A stretch of 64,000 nucleotides of DNA, taken from NCBI RefSeq assembly GCF_032854445.1, contig NC_088303.1:17865501-17929500 (forward strand), in the 5' to 3' direction. The notes beneath the pieces are model-generated. The model did not search any database, was not told the DNA's origin, and saw only the letters and a program-made list of their open reading frames with translations. Made by a program: the position numbers and the translations under genes. Numbering within the stretch: position 1 is the first letter of the stretch; each line of letters opens with the position of its first letter. This DNA is from Liolophura sinensis. Its lineage: Eukaryota; Mollusca; Polyplacophora; Chitonida; Chitonidae. Shown piece by piece: positions 1-12,608 of the stretch.

Positions 1-2700
1 TTAATTAACGCTGTTTTACCTCATCCCATGACTGTTCATCAATGACATGGTTTAGTTAACAGATTAACTGATGTCAAAGGGCGCGTGTGGTGAGGCTCAA
101 CTGGGGGGGGGGGGAGTCTACCTAGTCACATTTTCTTTTTTGAACCTTTGAAATTACATTCCTCAAAAGGAATTAATACTGTGTCCATAACTTTACCAAA
201 AATATGACAGTCAAAACATTACCTCAGCTTTTGATTGCCCTAACAGCAAAATAGGGATAAAACACAGGAATGGCTGAAAACTTCATGTACATGTACATTG
301 TCATTAATATAGTAAATACAAAAACAGGGTGAGATTCCATTCTTTGACCAAAACTGCCAAATGCTAATACATAATGGAAGACTGCTGGAATCTTTGGGTG
401 GGGTGATCTCCCCTTACTGGCTGTGCAGTGACAGTGCCAGAGAGAGAGGAGGCAATAAGGAATGGCCTTGTGCCCAAAACCTGATCATCATGGGTGCAGA
501 TTTATCTGTCTCTAGTCAGATCATGACAGAGTTTGCCATATCATTTTGATCAGATCCTGATTTTAATAATCAGGGTGTCTGGGCCACAGACAGATGATAG
601 CTAACTTCTTGCTACTACACCCAAAGATTCTTAGCCTCCCCCTCTCTCTTCTTTCAGCCAAGCCAGTCGTGTCCTCTAACACCCCCACCACCCCCAAGGC
701 CTCTCTTCTCACACGCCTTTGCACCATCGCCCTTTATCTACCCTCTTGTTTCAACGAACACCCGTGCCGCGGCCCACTAAACCCCCTCACCAATCTGCTC
801 GTACCTTCAGTGACCTTTTCCCCCTCTGCACAAATCCAAGACATATTTCTAGCTGGCCATGAATACATATCAATGGTGGACTCTGCACAATTTCCTTACG
901 CACAGACGATATTGATTAATAAATCCAGAAAAATCTCTTCTTTGGCTGGCCGCTATCTTGAGCCAGCCGAGAGAGGGTGAAGTTATAAGGCCGAGGGTAG
1001 GCCGTGTCTAACAAAGAGCCTGCGGCACCAGGTCAAGAGCCAGTTATTATTATATGTCCACATAACCCTTTCTCTCGATCACTCCGGCTCTTCCCTTCAC
1101 AACACCAGCACTGTGTGTCCATGCAGGGTGTCTTAGTGAAGACACGCTCCACGCCTGCATGACTACCATCCGCAGCCAAAGTACACTTGCCTGGGGACAG
1201 CACTGTAAACCACCCCTGACCCCATTTGCTCTTTTTCAGAAGAAAAAAAAATTTGATGCAATTTACAACTTGAAATTTTGAAATACCTACATATTCAACG
1301 CAACAATGTTTGATTCAAAGTTTGTTTTTCTTTTTTTTTTTATTTTGATGCGCAGAGAGTAATCTGAGTGATTGCACTTAGGTGATATATATTTTTGCAC
1401 ATTTGTTTACACAAATGACATCCTGTAAGGAACTAAACTTTGCTTTGTTTATTTGATGCCGCCAAAATATTACACAAATGTCCTGAAGTGTATAAATACT
1501 CATACAAATACAATGCACTTTGAATGCCATTTCGACGGTTCTTATGTCAATAATTTCAGATGGTCCAAAAAGAGATCTACGCATAACATCAAAACCATTG
1601 ATTTATTGTCAACCTCTACTTAACAAAGGCCTTAAAAACGGCAATGCTTCATCCATATACATACATGTAATCATTTCATATACGCCTGCTGATTAATAAC
1701 TCTACAGCCCAAGCTGGTCACATTTTTACCTGTACCCTCATCAATACCTGTCATTACTGTTCTACACACCTGTATGCAATCATTACCAAAAAAAAAAAAA
1801 CTATCCTGCAAATGCTTGCCGTCCTCAAGGTAACAGATGACGATAGTTATTATGTTGGTATAGCCAGCCCCTGCAGAGACACCAGCTAATTCAACATCAA
1901 GGAAATGATTAACTTTTGCTTTAAGCCACATGTGCAACTATAATAAAAGCTTGGAAGTTTCTCCACGTGCCTTAGTCTCATGTTAGATTCACCATCTGAT
2001 GTATAGTAACATGACCAAATGATCACTTCTTTCACCATAAAAAAATGTCTAAATATCATGAAAACAACAAAGGACTATTCCAATCCAAAGTCAGAACAAG
2101 TGATAAGCTGACTTCTTAAGGCACTATCATATCCAAGACTGGGTCTTACAAATTTAAAACTTCTTTTTTTTCAAACTTAAATTATCTCTTAGGTGAAACA
2201 TGTGCTATACTTACCAAGAATATATGTAGTTTCTAGCTGGCAACTGCAAAACGGTCTTTACCAGATGTTCAAATATGGAAATTTTTCTTAACATTAACAC
2301 ATCTAGACAAAAAATCTCCTATATAAGCAGCATGAACATTTGAGAATAAAAGTTCTGGTCTGGGCCAGTGCAGAATCTGACCCTGGTCACCTCCTGTCTA
2401 AAACCGAATCTTGAACAGCATCATATCCCATTAAAACTATAATAGGAAACAAATCTTTCAACAATAGAGTTGGTGATAAATGACCCTGTATTCTGTCACA
2501 TGAGGGTAACAGGAAAGGGGAGGGGGTGGAGGGAGGGGGGCTGGGTGGCAAGGGGGGTCTGTAGGAAGGCAGTCTCAGACCCTAGGGTCAAGCTGACATT
2601 GATGGATGACTGAGTTATATACATCACCAATACAGCAACAATGCAAGTCATCTGTTCTCATTCAATTGTTCAGCTTCTTAAGGCTGAAGCTGAACTCCTT
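1..2700. other. Non-coding stretch, no gene recognised
   Basis: No ORF here has exon-like borders or a recognisable product. The stretch holds a 12-G run at 103-114, a less AT-rich block at about 590-1200, and a G-rich patch at about 2515-2565 that could form a G-quadruplex. Poly-A and poly-T runs are scattered through it. The open frame at 594-980 is judged a chance ORF. Confidence 0.6.
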
Positions 2701-2717
2701 CCAAATTACTTTCTTAC

Positions 2718-2759
2718 CCACCTCTTGAAATAAAGGAATATGGCAGTGAAGTCAAAAAG
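2718..2759 (-). CDS. Possible 42-nt internal exon, product unknown
   Basis: On the minus strand a good acceptor (pyrimidine-rich tract ending in TCATTGCAG) is followed after 42 nt by a donor, GTGG|GTAAGAAA. The segment is open in a phase-0 frame reading LFDFTAIFLYFKRW, and a second frame is also open. Exons this short arise by chance in AT-rich DNA, so only the paired splice signals support it. If real, it belongs to a minus-strand gene whose other exons could be the candidates at 15.4, 17.4 and 26.3 kb. I do not recognise the peptide. Confidence 0.18.
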
Positions 2760-3010
2760 CTGCAATGACAAAATCAAATCAAATCAAATTCAGCTACTCT
2801 ACAAATATCACCAAATGAATCTTTTTTCTTGACACTGACTGAAATCTTACTCTTAAAACAAACAAACCCAATACACCATGCAGACTTCATTTTCTATGAA
2901 AATGTCACACTTGTAAAAGCATACTCTCTTTATTTGTAGAGCTTCTTCCACTCTCTATTTTGCAAAGTAGGGTTTTTCTCTTGAAAATATGCTCAAATAC
3001 AGTTGCATTA

Positions 3011-3232
3011 TTTACTGTAAATCTGCAACCTTTTCAACCACTGAAGCACTTTTTTCAGTGGAAGTTATGCATACAATTATTAAGAGGCAGATGCTAAAAA
3101 CGATTTGTGTGTGCCATTAAAGATGCAAGCTTCCTAAAACTATGTGAATTACTTCTCTACACCTCATAGTTCTCTAAGAATGTTTTAAAATATTGGTCAC
3201 AGAGCCGGTTGAAAAGGTTAAGGAATTAGGGT
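3011..3232 (+). repeat. Copy 1 of an unnamed dispersed repeat family
   Basis: This segment aligns by eye with 39366-39556 on the same strand and with the reverse complement of 24193-24408. Shared landmarks in order are ACTGTAAATCT, a run like CACTTTTTTGCAGTGGAA, a stretch like CATACAATTAT, TTCTCTACACC, TATTGGTCACAGAG, GGTTGAAAAGG and a final GAATTAGG. This copy carries a 13-bp perfect inverted repeat, AACCTTTTCAACC at 3027-3039 and its complement at 3207-3219, close to its ends. No coding capacity or poly-A tail is evident. Its class (MITE, SINE fragment or other) is unresolved. Confidence 0.6.
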
Positions 3233-4614
3233 AAAACAGTTTATTTCAACAACCTGCAAAAATTCCAGAACTCAGCCATCAAAATTGTTTTCAAATTAAA
3301 CATTTTGAAATATTGGAGTAAGTTACACTAAAAATTAACCTTCTTTGATACTTGGAATAAGTGTGAGTTTTAATTCGTTTTCAACATTATTTCATTAGTT
3401 TTAAGCTAGTACATCCTTAAAATATGGGGGATTTATATTTGTAACTGCTGTAATGATTAAATGTTACAGCACTGTTGAACAACGCTTAACAAGGAATTTC
3501 ATCTAGTTGTAACCTTTATATCATTTCCATATGGCCCCTGTTGGATTTGCCAGCAGCTTGAATTTAATTACATGTGAATGTACAATTGCCTGGAACATTC
3601 AGTGAGACTTCTGTTTCGGTATTAAACAAACAGCACAGTGTGTTCTAGCTGAAGAAGAATCCTTACACAACACGCAAGTGACGAAGTAATTAAAACATCA
3701 AACAGATCTTATCACCCCTGGCTCTCAGGTAAGAGATAACACACTGAACCAGCTGATACATGAACAGCCTCTCTCTCTCTCTCAATTAATGATACAGGTA
3801 GATGAACTAATGAGAAGACCACCCAAACTTAATCCACATTTAAAACAGGATGATTTGGGTGAAAAAAGTGTTGATTAACATAATTTTAACATTTTTGAGG
3901 CTCAAAAACTCCATGTCAGGAATGTAGCAATAACGAGCTCAGGACGTGCTAAACATACAGGTAATTACACTTATAACTTAGCACCTTCTAAGGAATTCAT
4001 ACCTAAACTATAATGTATGCGACGATCAAGTGAATATTTGGTAAATATTTAACTTCAGCGAAATCTCTGATGACAGATGTGACATTACCTTATCAATAAT
4101 TGTGAAACAGTATGTAACACATCACATGTGTAAAACCATGAACTGCTGTATCTCACAAACCAATAACACATACCTGCTAAATCCGATCACAAGGACTCAA
4201 CAACGTGAAAAGGTCAAAGCTGCAATCTGAATCTGTCACATCAGATGTCACACATGGCATCCCATGTAGACGCTCACGTGTAAAAGGTGCACATTAAAAT
4301 AACAAGAAGCGTTGTTTGCTAGTGGAAAGTCAATCATACAGCCGAAAACAAAAAGATTTTCCGGAAGAAAGAAAAAAAAAACCCACTAAATAAAAAGAAA
4401 AGAAATGCTATGATGCAAGAAGTGTTTAAAATACCTGTTATATATGAGTGAATGCGGGTTGCTCATCTAGGTGTACCTGTGAGTCAGGTGAAGTAACAGA
4501 AGAACAAGCACGCGGCGCAGTGTTCACCTCTCTTGACAGCCTGTGACAGTCACCTGTAACCGTGTGCAGGCTGCGCTAAACTACACCTCCTGCACTGTCA
4601 CTCAGGGTGAAGTG

Positions 4615-4637
4615 AAAAAAAAAAAAAAAAAAAAAAA
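4615..4637 (+). repeat. Poly-A run, 23 bp
   Basis: An uninterrupted A run lies inside an otherwise ordinary segment. It is not preceded by a recognisable retroposon body, so I treat it as a simple mononucleotide repeat. Confidence 0.85.
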
Positions 4638-5062
4638 GACAACAAAAAACGATCCAACCGTTAAGTTGGCTAAATCCAATACTAAAGTTGTAGTTTTCTT
4701 GGCGGTTTGTTTGTTGTCAACAGCTAGATCGCTATCGTCAAGTTTGTGGTGTAAACGGCTGATGTTTGACAGATGTACACGGTCCCGTGTGGCCGCCAGG
4801 AACCTGTGTGATGGTTCCTCGTTTGTGTACAGGTAACACAGGACCATGCTATCTTCTGATGATAGCCCTGTATCTCACACAAAACAAGCATCTCACTACC
4901 CCCTAAGTTACCCCACAGTTTTAGCTAAAAAACTTGGAAAAAAAAATCTTACGTAATAATGAGATATTTGTGGGTGTAATAATGCTGGAAGCTATGATCA
5001 TCTGCCCTTCATCAAGCTCCACTCTCCACATGTTTCTCTGCTGCACTCTCCTTCAAGCACTG

Positions 5063-5076
5063 CCCCCCCCCCCCCC
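5063..5076 (+). repeat. Poly-C run, 14 bp
   Basis: A C run that continues into CTTATCCCATCCCC. It is one of two long C runs on the plus strand; most long homopolymeric G/C runs in this window are G on the plus strand. Confidence 0.9.
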
Positions 5077-5504
5077 TTATCCCATCCCCAACCATCACCT
5101 TCCTTACAATGCACTGCGCACCTTACCTGTAGCGATCACCTGTAATTTACCTTGATGTGCCAGCCACTCTAAGTGTCCCTGTTACATTTCTCCCCATCCC
5201 TTTCTTTTCTCACACATCTCCAACTTACATGAATCCTTAAGCTGATTATTTAATGTACCACATGGACATTGTGTGGCAAGACAAACTTCTTCTTACAACC
5301 TTCGCATTTTGCCCTATTGCTACTGTTCCAGTTGACCACTTATCCATACACAAACACTTAAAATAGCTGTGATAAGATTCACACCTTTGTTTTTTAGCCT
5401 AGGTGATATAATGTTACACAATAAAACCCCCAATAAATCCTTCTCCCTGATACATTTGTACCATTTGCCACTGTACCACTTCTAATCACCAGGAATGATG
5501 GCTT

Positions 5505-5556
5505 TTCACTAACACCTGACGTTAAACCCCAATCACTCACTCACTCACTAACACCT
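5505..5556 (+). mobile_element. SINE tail fragment (CACTCACTCA-type tail)
   Basis: The segment reads CACTAACACCTGACGTTAAA and continues into CCCCAATCACTCACTCACTC. The same order, reverse-complemented, forms the tail of the full-length SINE at 24502-24865 (GACGCTAAGCCCCAAGCACT, then CACTCACTCTC). Only the last 50 bp or so remain here, with no tRNA-like head nearby, so it is a truncated or decayed copy. Confidence 0.55.
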
Positions 5557-5628
5557 GTAATCTAAGCCCTGTCCTTTCTGTGAACTTTAGCAAAAGTTCT
5601 ATCATGTTATGCCTAGAGAACATGCACT

Positions 5629-5660
5629 TACAAGTCCGAACTTTTAATTTCGGACTTGTA
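5629..5660. repeat. Perfect 12-bp inverted repeat (hairpin)
   Basis: TACAAGTCCGAA at 5629-5640 is exactly complementary to TTCGGACTTGTA at 5649-5660, with an 8-nt loop (CTTTTAAT). No T run typical of a Pol III terminator follows directly. It may be a small RNA hairpin, a remnant of a short inverted-repeat element, or a chance palindrome. Confidence 0.8.
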
Positions 5661-7559
5661 CAAAATTTAATTAAAATTGATCAGCGCCGATGTTACCTGC
5701 CCTGTAATATTATGAAAGGAAAGGTGAATTAATGAGTTCAGTAACACTTATTACAGGTATCTGGGGATTTTTATATAATTAGATGTTTGGGAAAATGAGA
5801 TCTAAGTGAAACTTGTTAGACATTAACTTGGTGGATGTAACAAAGCCTCTTAATTAACTTTATCCGAGACTTTGTTACCTTTTATAGATCTTATCTTAAT
5901 TAACACAACAAAAATAATGAAGTAGTTAATTAAAAGAAGTCTTTAAGATCATTAAGAATTATAGCATTAGGCCCGCAAATACACTGCCTGGTAAATTCTT
6001 TATTAAAATCAGGAAATTATTTTTTTAATTTAATTAATTTTGTTTTTGGCTCAGCTAATGCAAGATGTTGGGGATGCAATTCACATAAAATTAACATTGT
6101 GTTGCACTTTCTGAACAATGTAAAAGCTAACAAACTACAGGTGATGAATTCTTGTGGTTTGTTTTCACACCGGCAAATCACCCAGTTACTGACCACACAG
6201 GTAAACCAAATCCATGCACAAAATTTTCTGGGTAACCATAGCTTCTTAAACATGATTTGTTTATGTTTTAAACAGGTAAAAAAAATTGCAACAGGTGAGT
6301 AAATAAATCGTTTAGCTATGACACAGAATTACGGACAGATTTCAGATTAATTTATAGCAAAATTTTGCTGAACCACATGCATGGAAATGCATCAATGTCT
6401 GGGTAACTGGAAAATGCGAAATGTGCAAAAGGTTACTTAATGACAACATAGACAGAAGCACTCCTGAACCTTGACACAGGTGATTGGTGATATGATGTTA
6501 AGGGTACTATTTCTGTCACACCTTATATATCAATAACTTTGACTTGACTATAATATTGAGAACACCAACTTGCCTATGATATTGACAACTTTGACTTCCC
6601 TAGAATACAAGCCAAAGGTCAACAATAAAAGAGAACTTGACATTCCACTCGGACTTGTGATAAAGGATAATGGTAACAGTAACAGAGGCAATGTTTTGTC
6701 ATGGCAACACTCTGCGCACATGTACCTGTTGAGATACCCCTTCCTCTGGGCTAATCCCTACAATTACACAGGGTTACAGCCACAGCCATTAAAATGGGCG
6801 TCCTGCGGAGCCCAGGCACGCTGATCTGAACCTCCTACCATTAGACGATATTAAATATACACACTTCACTGCACTTCTTGACATTTCTGCACACATTAAA
6901 CTTTTCTACATGCACACCACCAAAACAAGTGATGTAAGACAGTATTGTTGCACATTCATCAACTACATGTGATTTATAACTCTTAAAACTTTTTTTAAAA
7001 AGTGATTGAATAGAGATGGCATTTCTAAACTTCAGAGCCTGAATTTCAATGCAAACTAAAAACTCCAGGTACATGTATATTCAAAAGACTCACCCGTCCT
7101 AATGAAATAAATGTCAGGTAAGTCTTGTTCTCAGGTAACTGATCACACGTCTAACATCATTCATCTCTGTACCTACTCTAAACTGAATGACTTCAGGGAG
7201 AAAAAGTACTCGCAAACAGAGAGAAAATAACTAGACCTGTTTTGTTAAATGATTTAATTGTGAATGTCAGAAGCAAGCTTCTAATTACTTTTCTACCTGG
7301 AAAATACCGCCCAAGGGTGGTCAGGTAGTGAACACTTCGAAGAGCCTGTGGCCAGTCATTAACTGGACATCTTCCTGGCTACGCGCTGACTAGCCAAATT
7401 AACAGTGGACATTAGCTGGACAGGTCATTCTCACCTGGTCAGGTAGAAATGAATGGGATGGGCTAAACTGACCGAGACCAAAAGTTACTCAACAGGTTTT
7501 TTTCTTTAATTTATGCCCATCTTATTGTCTACACCATGAGTAAAAGGTCATTGGTATGG

Positions 7560-7880
7560 TGATAAACATCAGTTCCAGCTGCAGTAAACTTCCTAATCAT
7601 CTCTAGTTGGAGGTATAACTACCATACACTTCCAAATCACCTTTAATAGAAGTTACAGCTACAGTAAATTTATAATTATCTCTACTTCATAACATCACCT
7701 ACACTTAGAGCTGCAGCTACTGTACACTTCAACAACATCCTTACCATGAGTTACAGTGACAGTAAACTTCCAAACCATTCCTACTTGGAGCCACAGCTAC
7801 CATAAACTTCCAAATTCTTCCTACTTGGAGTCACAGCTACCATAAACTTCCAAATCCTTCCTACTCACCTGTACTTGGAG
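7560..7880 (+). repeat. Degenerate short tandem array
   Basis: Related lines recur: CCTACTTGGAG, then CACAGCTACCATAAACTTCC, then AAATCCTT. The last two copies are 40 bp apart and nearly identical. Earlier copies (ACAGCTACAGTAAA, GCAGCTACTGTACACTTC, ACAGTGACAGTAAACTTCC) are diverged and irregularly spaced, which suggests an old array that has largely decayed. Confidence 0.5.
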
Positions 7881-9598
7881 TTAGTTAAATTGTAAGTATC
7901 CAAGTAAGTATCTTCTCACCTGAATGGTCCACTCAAATACAGGCTACTTTACTTACGCTTTACATACGTCTTTTCTCAGCGAAGTCAAGACAAAAAAAAA
8001 ACTTCTGCCTAACTTCTTCGCATCTTTCAGTGAAGTCAACAACTGAGGGTTCTTTTTACAGGCATTTATCAATACTGGTGGATTTGCTTAATGGGTGTTT
8101 GGTTTTACTGTACGTATTTACCCATCAACAGCTACCTTTCTGTACTGCACATCTAAATACACACTAAATGACATCCACTTACAACTATGGGGGTACAGAA
8201 CACTCAGTATAAGTATTCACACATCAGGCAGTATGTTTTCAGCCTTGATTTGTCTCATTCTGATTCCCTTCTTAATAAGAGTACATAATGGTGTCTCTGC
8301 AGAAGTTTACTACTGCTCGCAAACAAAAGTGTACTGTAACACAAATGATCTCATACTTCCTGAATTTATTTACCTGCCAGATGTTTATCAGATATAAACT
8401 GAGGTTCATATTCAGTAGAGGACGCCAGGCACATCACCCAGGGGAAACCAGTCAAGTAAATGTGCCTGATGACAAGCTTGATGACACAAAGCTGCAGCTA
8501 AACTACACGTAGCAATAGCTAGTTCAAACATACAGCCTGAGTCGTCTATAGCAGCAACACCTTAGACAACTAGGCCAGATCTAACTATCTATTTCTCCAA
8601 GCAATTGTACTAGATATTGCACTGGTTTCATTGCAATGCACATGCTAACAGCTAACAACCAAGGAACAAAAATGCATATAAAATCCAGGTGATGGAGATG
8701 ACAAAAGCAGATTAAGCTGGAACATGAATTCAGATATGTTTATACCGGTCTCAGGTAAATTCTTCATACATACTGCCTAGTCACTGAGGAGATATGACTA
8801 CTTGAACTTGATGGAAAACCCTATCAATTTTATGTGGATGAGAACAGAAGTGAAGAGTAAACACCTGGGTCTTGACTGGCATCAGCTAGAAATGTCTGTT
8901 ACAAGGCTGTACATTGCCAGGTGTCATCAGCACAGGTAAATATGTGACAACACCGGATACCACAGGTGGAGTACATGGTACTAGTGTCTAACAATAACTG
9001 ACCAGTATGTATGTTAAGATGACTTGGAATGACCGTAAAATTTCCGATTTCTGTCTCACCTGTCAATGGTTACTTCAGGTAGTCAGAATGTTTCCGCAAT
9101 TCAGGACGATGTGTCGGCAGGCAGAAAACAATAGACAGGGTAAACAGTTCACAAAAGCACCTGTACATCCCACCTGGCTGATTTAAGTCTAATCTCCTAC
9201 TTTGGATTGTAAATACTGACCTAGTTAAAATGTTTCACAAACACTAGCTTGATTTTTCTTATCACCTGTCCAGGTATTTCCACACAGCCCAATTACACCC
9301 CTCTGTACAGTCATGATCTGTTGTCGCACCTTAACGACTTTTACCAGGCTGAAGCCAAGGTTAGTCCAGGACATGTTATCAACATGTCAACGGTAGTGTT
9401 ACTTATTTGCACCTGACTAAGTCATGAGGAAATAAAACAATCAGCAAAATAACTACAGTGTAATGATATCCTATGATTACAGGTATTATTTATGTCCTGC
9501 TCTAACACTTTACTTCTCAGGTAAAAGAAGTGTCAGTGGAAGTGAGAACGGGGAGAAGGGTTGGGGAGTGAGCAAGGACAGCAAGCCCACTGCATACC

Positions 9599-9652
9599 TG
9601 TGTAACTAGTGCACCATTATTAGTTTGAACAGATATGAATGTATTAGTTTTC
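9599..9652 (-). other. Weak exon-like segment
   Basis: On the minus strand, acceptor TTGTATATTGTTAG is followed by 54 nt open in phase 0 (KTNTFISVQTNNGALVTQ), then ACACAG|GTATGC. It lies on the expected side of the possible ATG GCT CAG start exon at 10.15 kb and has compatible phase. The splice signals are only moderate and the segment sits in the CAGGT-rich cluster, so chance is likely. Confidence 0.1.
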
Positions 9653-10145
9653 TAACAATATACAAAGTGGGTCAGTTAAACTCACAACACTTCACTTAAA
9701 CTTCTAACCAATACACAAGCTGCATAATTTCACACAACTTCTCAATTTGTGGAAGCATGCATATAATACATGAACGAATTCATCATTCACCCTCATAACT
9801 GACAAACCATAATGCTATATCTCCCCCTATAAATTTATTGAATTTACACATTTCCATACACTTTATTACTCCCAAAATAACTGGACCTTACTGCTCCGAA
9901 ATTTAAACATATCTCTATGTAATTAATAACTAACACCCATTTTTTTCCTCCACTTACACAGCCCCACTGATAGCACACCAACATTTAAATCTACCTGATT
10001 ACTTAACAGTGCTACACCAGCTAAACTGCTACATATGTATTCACCACAAGTGCTACACAGCCGGTCAGCTTATCCTACATATCACCTTTACCTGGTGTAC
10101 TTTGTTAATTATATCATCCACACAGAGACAAACTGAGAGAAGACG

Positions 10146-10200
10146 TACCTGAGCCATGATGACTACTACTGCTAGAGGAAGCGAGCTAAGCTAGGCCCCC
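10146..10200 (-). CDS. Possible first coding exon, Met-Ala-Gln before a donor
   Basis: On the minus strand an ATG at 10158 in strong start context (A at -3, G at +4) reads ATG GCT CAG and runs straight into a donor-like GTACGTCTT. Unspliced, the frame stops soon after. A three-residue first exon ending in phase 0 fits a developmental regulator with large introns. Meis/homothorax proteins begin Met-Ala-Gln, but three residues cannot identify a gene. I saw no following RYD-LPHYGG-type exon in the window, and if it exists it would be to the left. The upstream boundary given is arbitrary because no transcription start is visible. Confidence 0.18.
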
Positions 10201-11149
10201 AACCCATGTTAAAACTCCAAGGGTATGCAAATAGCCTGGCCATTAATTACCCTCAGGTGGAAGTCTCCGATGGTGAGATAAAGGGGCCATAATCTGCCAC
10301 AGGACAGACAATCTACTCTCTCTGATCACAGCCAGTTCTACAAACAATCCCTGATAATTGCAAGGCCACCAGGGAGACAAGGGGCCCCAAACCATGCGGG
10401 GTTCTACCAGGGGGTTTCATGTGCTGTCTTGATACTGTCACACATCGGATGACACACATTAGTTCATTTATCTATGTATTTTTTGCCTTATTACACAGGC
10501 TAATTTTTCTCATAGGCTGCTGCATGAAGTTTTTCAGATTAGATCCTGCATACTGTGTGTAAACTTTCACTAAAACTTTAAATATGCATTCTCCTCAATT
10601 CAAAGAAATAAAACACTAGAATGTTTTATTTGACTACATTTTCCCTATCCTGATCAACTCTTTTGGACACTTTCACAGACCAATGCAAAACATATCACTG
10701 ATACTGTTTTATGATAAATAATTCCATTTCTCTTGCAAAACAAAGCTGTTAACTATGAGGTGAATTTCTCCTATTGTTACAAACTGTCAATCAGGGTCAA
10801 TAACTTTAATCATAAGTTTTATGTTCCACAGATCAAGTCATGCAGAAAGCAAATGACCCATTAAGCCTTTGAGAGGCCAAGTCATCTGTTTGTAGAGAGA
10901 CCTGAAATTCAAACTTCTGGCTGATATGCTTGCTACTAAATTAACACCCTATTTAGCTGATGTTTCTGTGAACTATATATGTCAGAGGGTTCAAAACTGA
11001 TGGGAGCGGTCAAGACTTTAATTCTGCAGATTAAAGAAAGCCAGCTCTGGAACACCCAAACTGACCAGTGGTCAGATAAGAGGTGTTAACAACTTGCAAT
11101 CCTCTGACCACTGTCACAACAGTAATCAGATTTCTCCATTGTTCAGAAC
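10201..11149. other. Non-coding stretch upstream of the possible start exon
   Basis: The first 230 bp are less AT-rich and contain an octamer, ATGCAAAT at 10225-10232, with few simple repeats. If the 10.15-kb start exon is real, its minus-strand promoter would lie here. No TATA box or initiator stands out. From about 10430 onward it is AT-rich sequence with nothing recognised. Confidence 0.35.
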
Positions 11150-11500
11150 GTTTGAGCCTAATGCGAGTTTATCTGTGCGGGTAACTGTCCCATCCACTCC
11201 AATCTTACTGCCATTTATTCATATGCAAATGAGGGCCTAAGCCAGCGGAATTAGCCTCTTTGTGCACGTGATTGTTATCACTGCGAGGAGGCTGGGAGGA
11301 GAAAGTGGCCAAGCTTTCGCATTCTTAGCACCAAAGACAAACAGAGGTCAAATGTATTCAGTTTGCTGGTGGCACATAGACCACTTACTGCCAGGAAACG
11401 GCTTTGTGTTTGTTTATCATGCAAGTTTTCGCTCCATGGCACTTGTTACAAAGGGTGATTAATGGGTCAATGTAATTTAGTGTCCATCAAAGAGAGGGCT
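11150..11500. promoter_or_regulatory. Candidate cis-regulatory block with octamer
   Basis: A low-repeat, relatively GC-rich block between AT-rich flanks. It contains CATATGCAAATGAG (octamer ATGCAAAT at 11223-11230), GTGCACGTGATTG (an E-box CACGTG), a GGAATTAGCC homeodomain-type word and AGGTCAAA. Frames are closed apart from a 66-residue ORF with no recognisable sequence. The regulatory role is inferred from composition and motif content only. Confidence 0.28.
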
Positions 11501-12566
11501 GATTAGAAATATCACGTGCTCTCACAACGCTTCCATATTGTCAGCATGACTTGCCGAATTGTAACTAGTTTCAAAACTCTCTAACCTCTTTTAATTAGTT
11601 AACAAACTCAAAATTCTTATACACGATGCATGAATACCGGACAGAATTTTACTTCAATCTTTAATCCTTAATTATCCTCAAAGAAATTGTTAAACAACAG
11701 TGCTGGTTGGAATTAATATGTCGCCTGCTGTATGTCATATTAAGCGGACTTCTCATATCTAGCTGTAGTCAGGTCCACAGGTGAAGAGAGTAAACTAGGC
11801 AGAGCCTGGAAGAAACTTGATGATGTAAAGCTGAAGTTAATATTGGGGAGTTCGAACTTCTACTCTTCTAGTCTGTTACATATTGGACCTACTCTCTTCT
11901 AAAATGTTAGAAATTTATTTCCTCTTCATAGGTCAATTAATTTACTTATTCGTCCATGACAGAATCAGTGATTTTTTTTTTAATGCAGAAATGGGTTCTA
12001 TCTTCCTCAAATACAGAATTTGTATCCGTGACTTGGTCAAAACATAAGAAAGTTTCTACCCTTCTACTGGCAAAGTTGGAAAGTATGAGCTACAAACATA
12101 CATGCATGTTACCTTGAGTACATGTGTCTTTAATTAACACACACACACAAAGAACTACATCGAGAACCTACTTATAATTATTACAATTACCTAATCCTTA
12201 GTTTAGCCAGACAGTGCTGATAATCCAAACTGAACAGTCACGAGGTTACCAAGTTAGCCAAAAGCAAAACAAGACAAAACATTGGGCAACTTAGGTAGTA
12301 ATTTGCTAAAGTGGGTGACTGACTCAAATCGTTAGTCTCGAGAACAATGAATTTACCTGGCCAGGTGGGAATAAGCTGTGCAACTAATCACCTCCAGCAG
12401 CAATTAACCAGTTTTTGAGAATAGTCCTGATTGTGGAATACTCTATTTATTTTGATTTATACTAATCTCTTAGAAATACAGCCATTGTTCAATAAGCAGT
12501 CTAGCTCTACATACCCAGGACCTATTGTCAAAAATCTCACAACAAAGACACAACAGGTAAATGTGA

Positions 12567-12567
<1 letters not shown>
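11501..12567. other. Non-coding AT-rich stretch
   Basis: No gene seen. It includes the perfect 12-bp palindrome ACCTGGCCAGGT at 12355-12366 and a short CA-rich patch at about 12138. Confidence 0.55.

Positions 12568-12605
<38 letters not shown>
12568..12605 (+). repeat. (TA)n microsatellite
   Basis: About 19 TA dinucleotides in a row. Frames through it give runs of alternating Tyr and Ile that look like coding sequence but are artefacts. Confidence 0.95.

Positions 12606-12608
<3 letters not shown>

Larger units (their letters stand above)
3720..10260. other. Cluster of CAGGT/ACCTG words
   Basis: Counting by eye gives about 55 occurrences of CAGGT or its complement in about 6.5 kb. A base-composition estimate is about 10, and I count about 14 in 17-24 kb. 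Most read CAGGTA or CAGGTG, so the CACCTG subset is an E-box and ZEB/Snail-type site. Some CAGGTAA words resemble splice donors, but both orientations are common. Three are close inverted pairs: 4475-4489, 7433-7444 and 9264-9275. Apart from features listed separately, the rest is AT-rich non-coding sequence. Confidence 0.5.

Noticed and set aside
594-980. 128-codon plus-strand ORF
   Set aside because: It lacks splice borders and a recognisable sequence. Pro/Ser/Leu-rich composition follows the local C-rich strand, and the length is within chance for this window.
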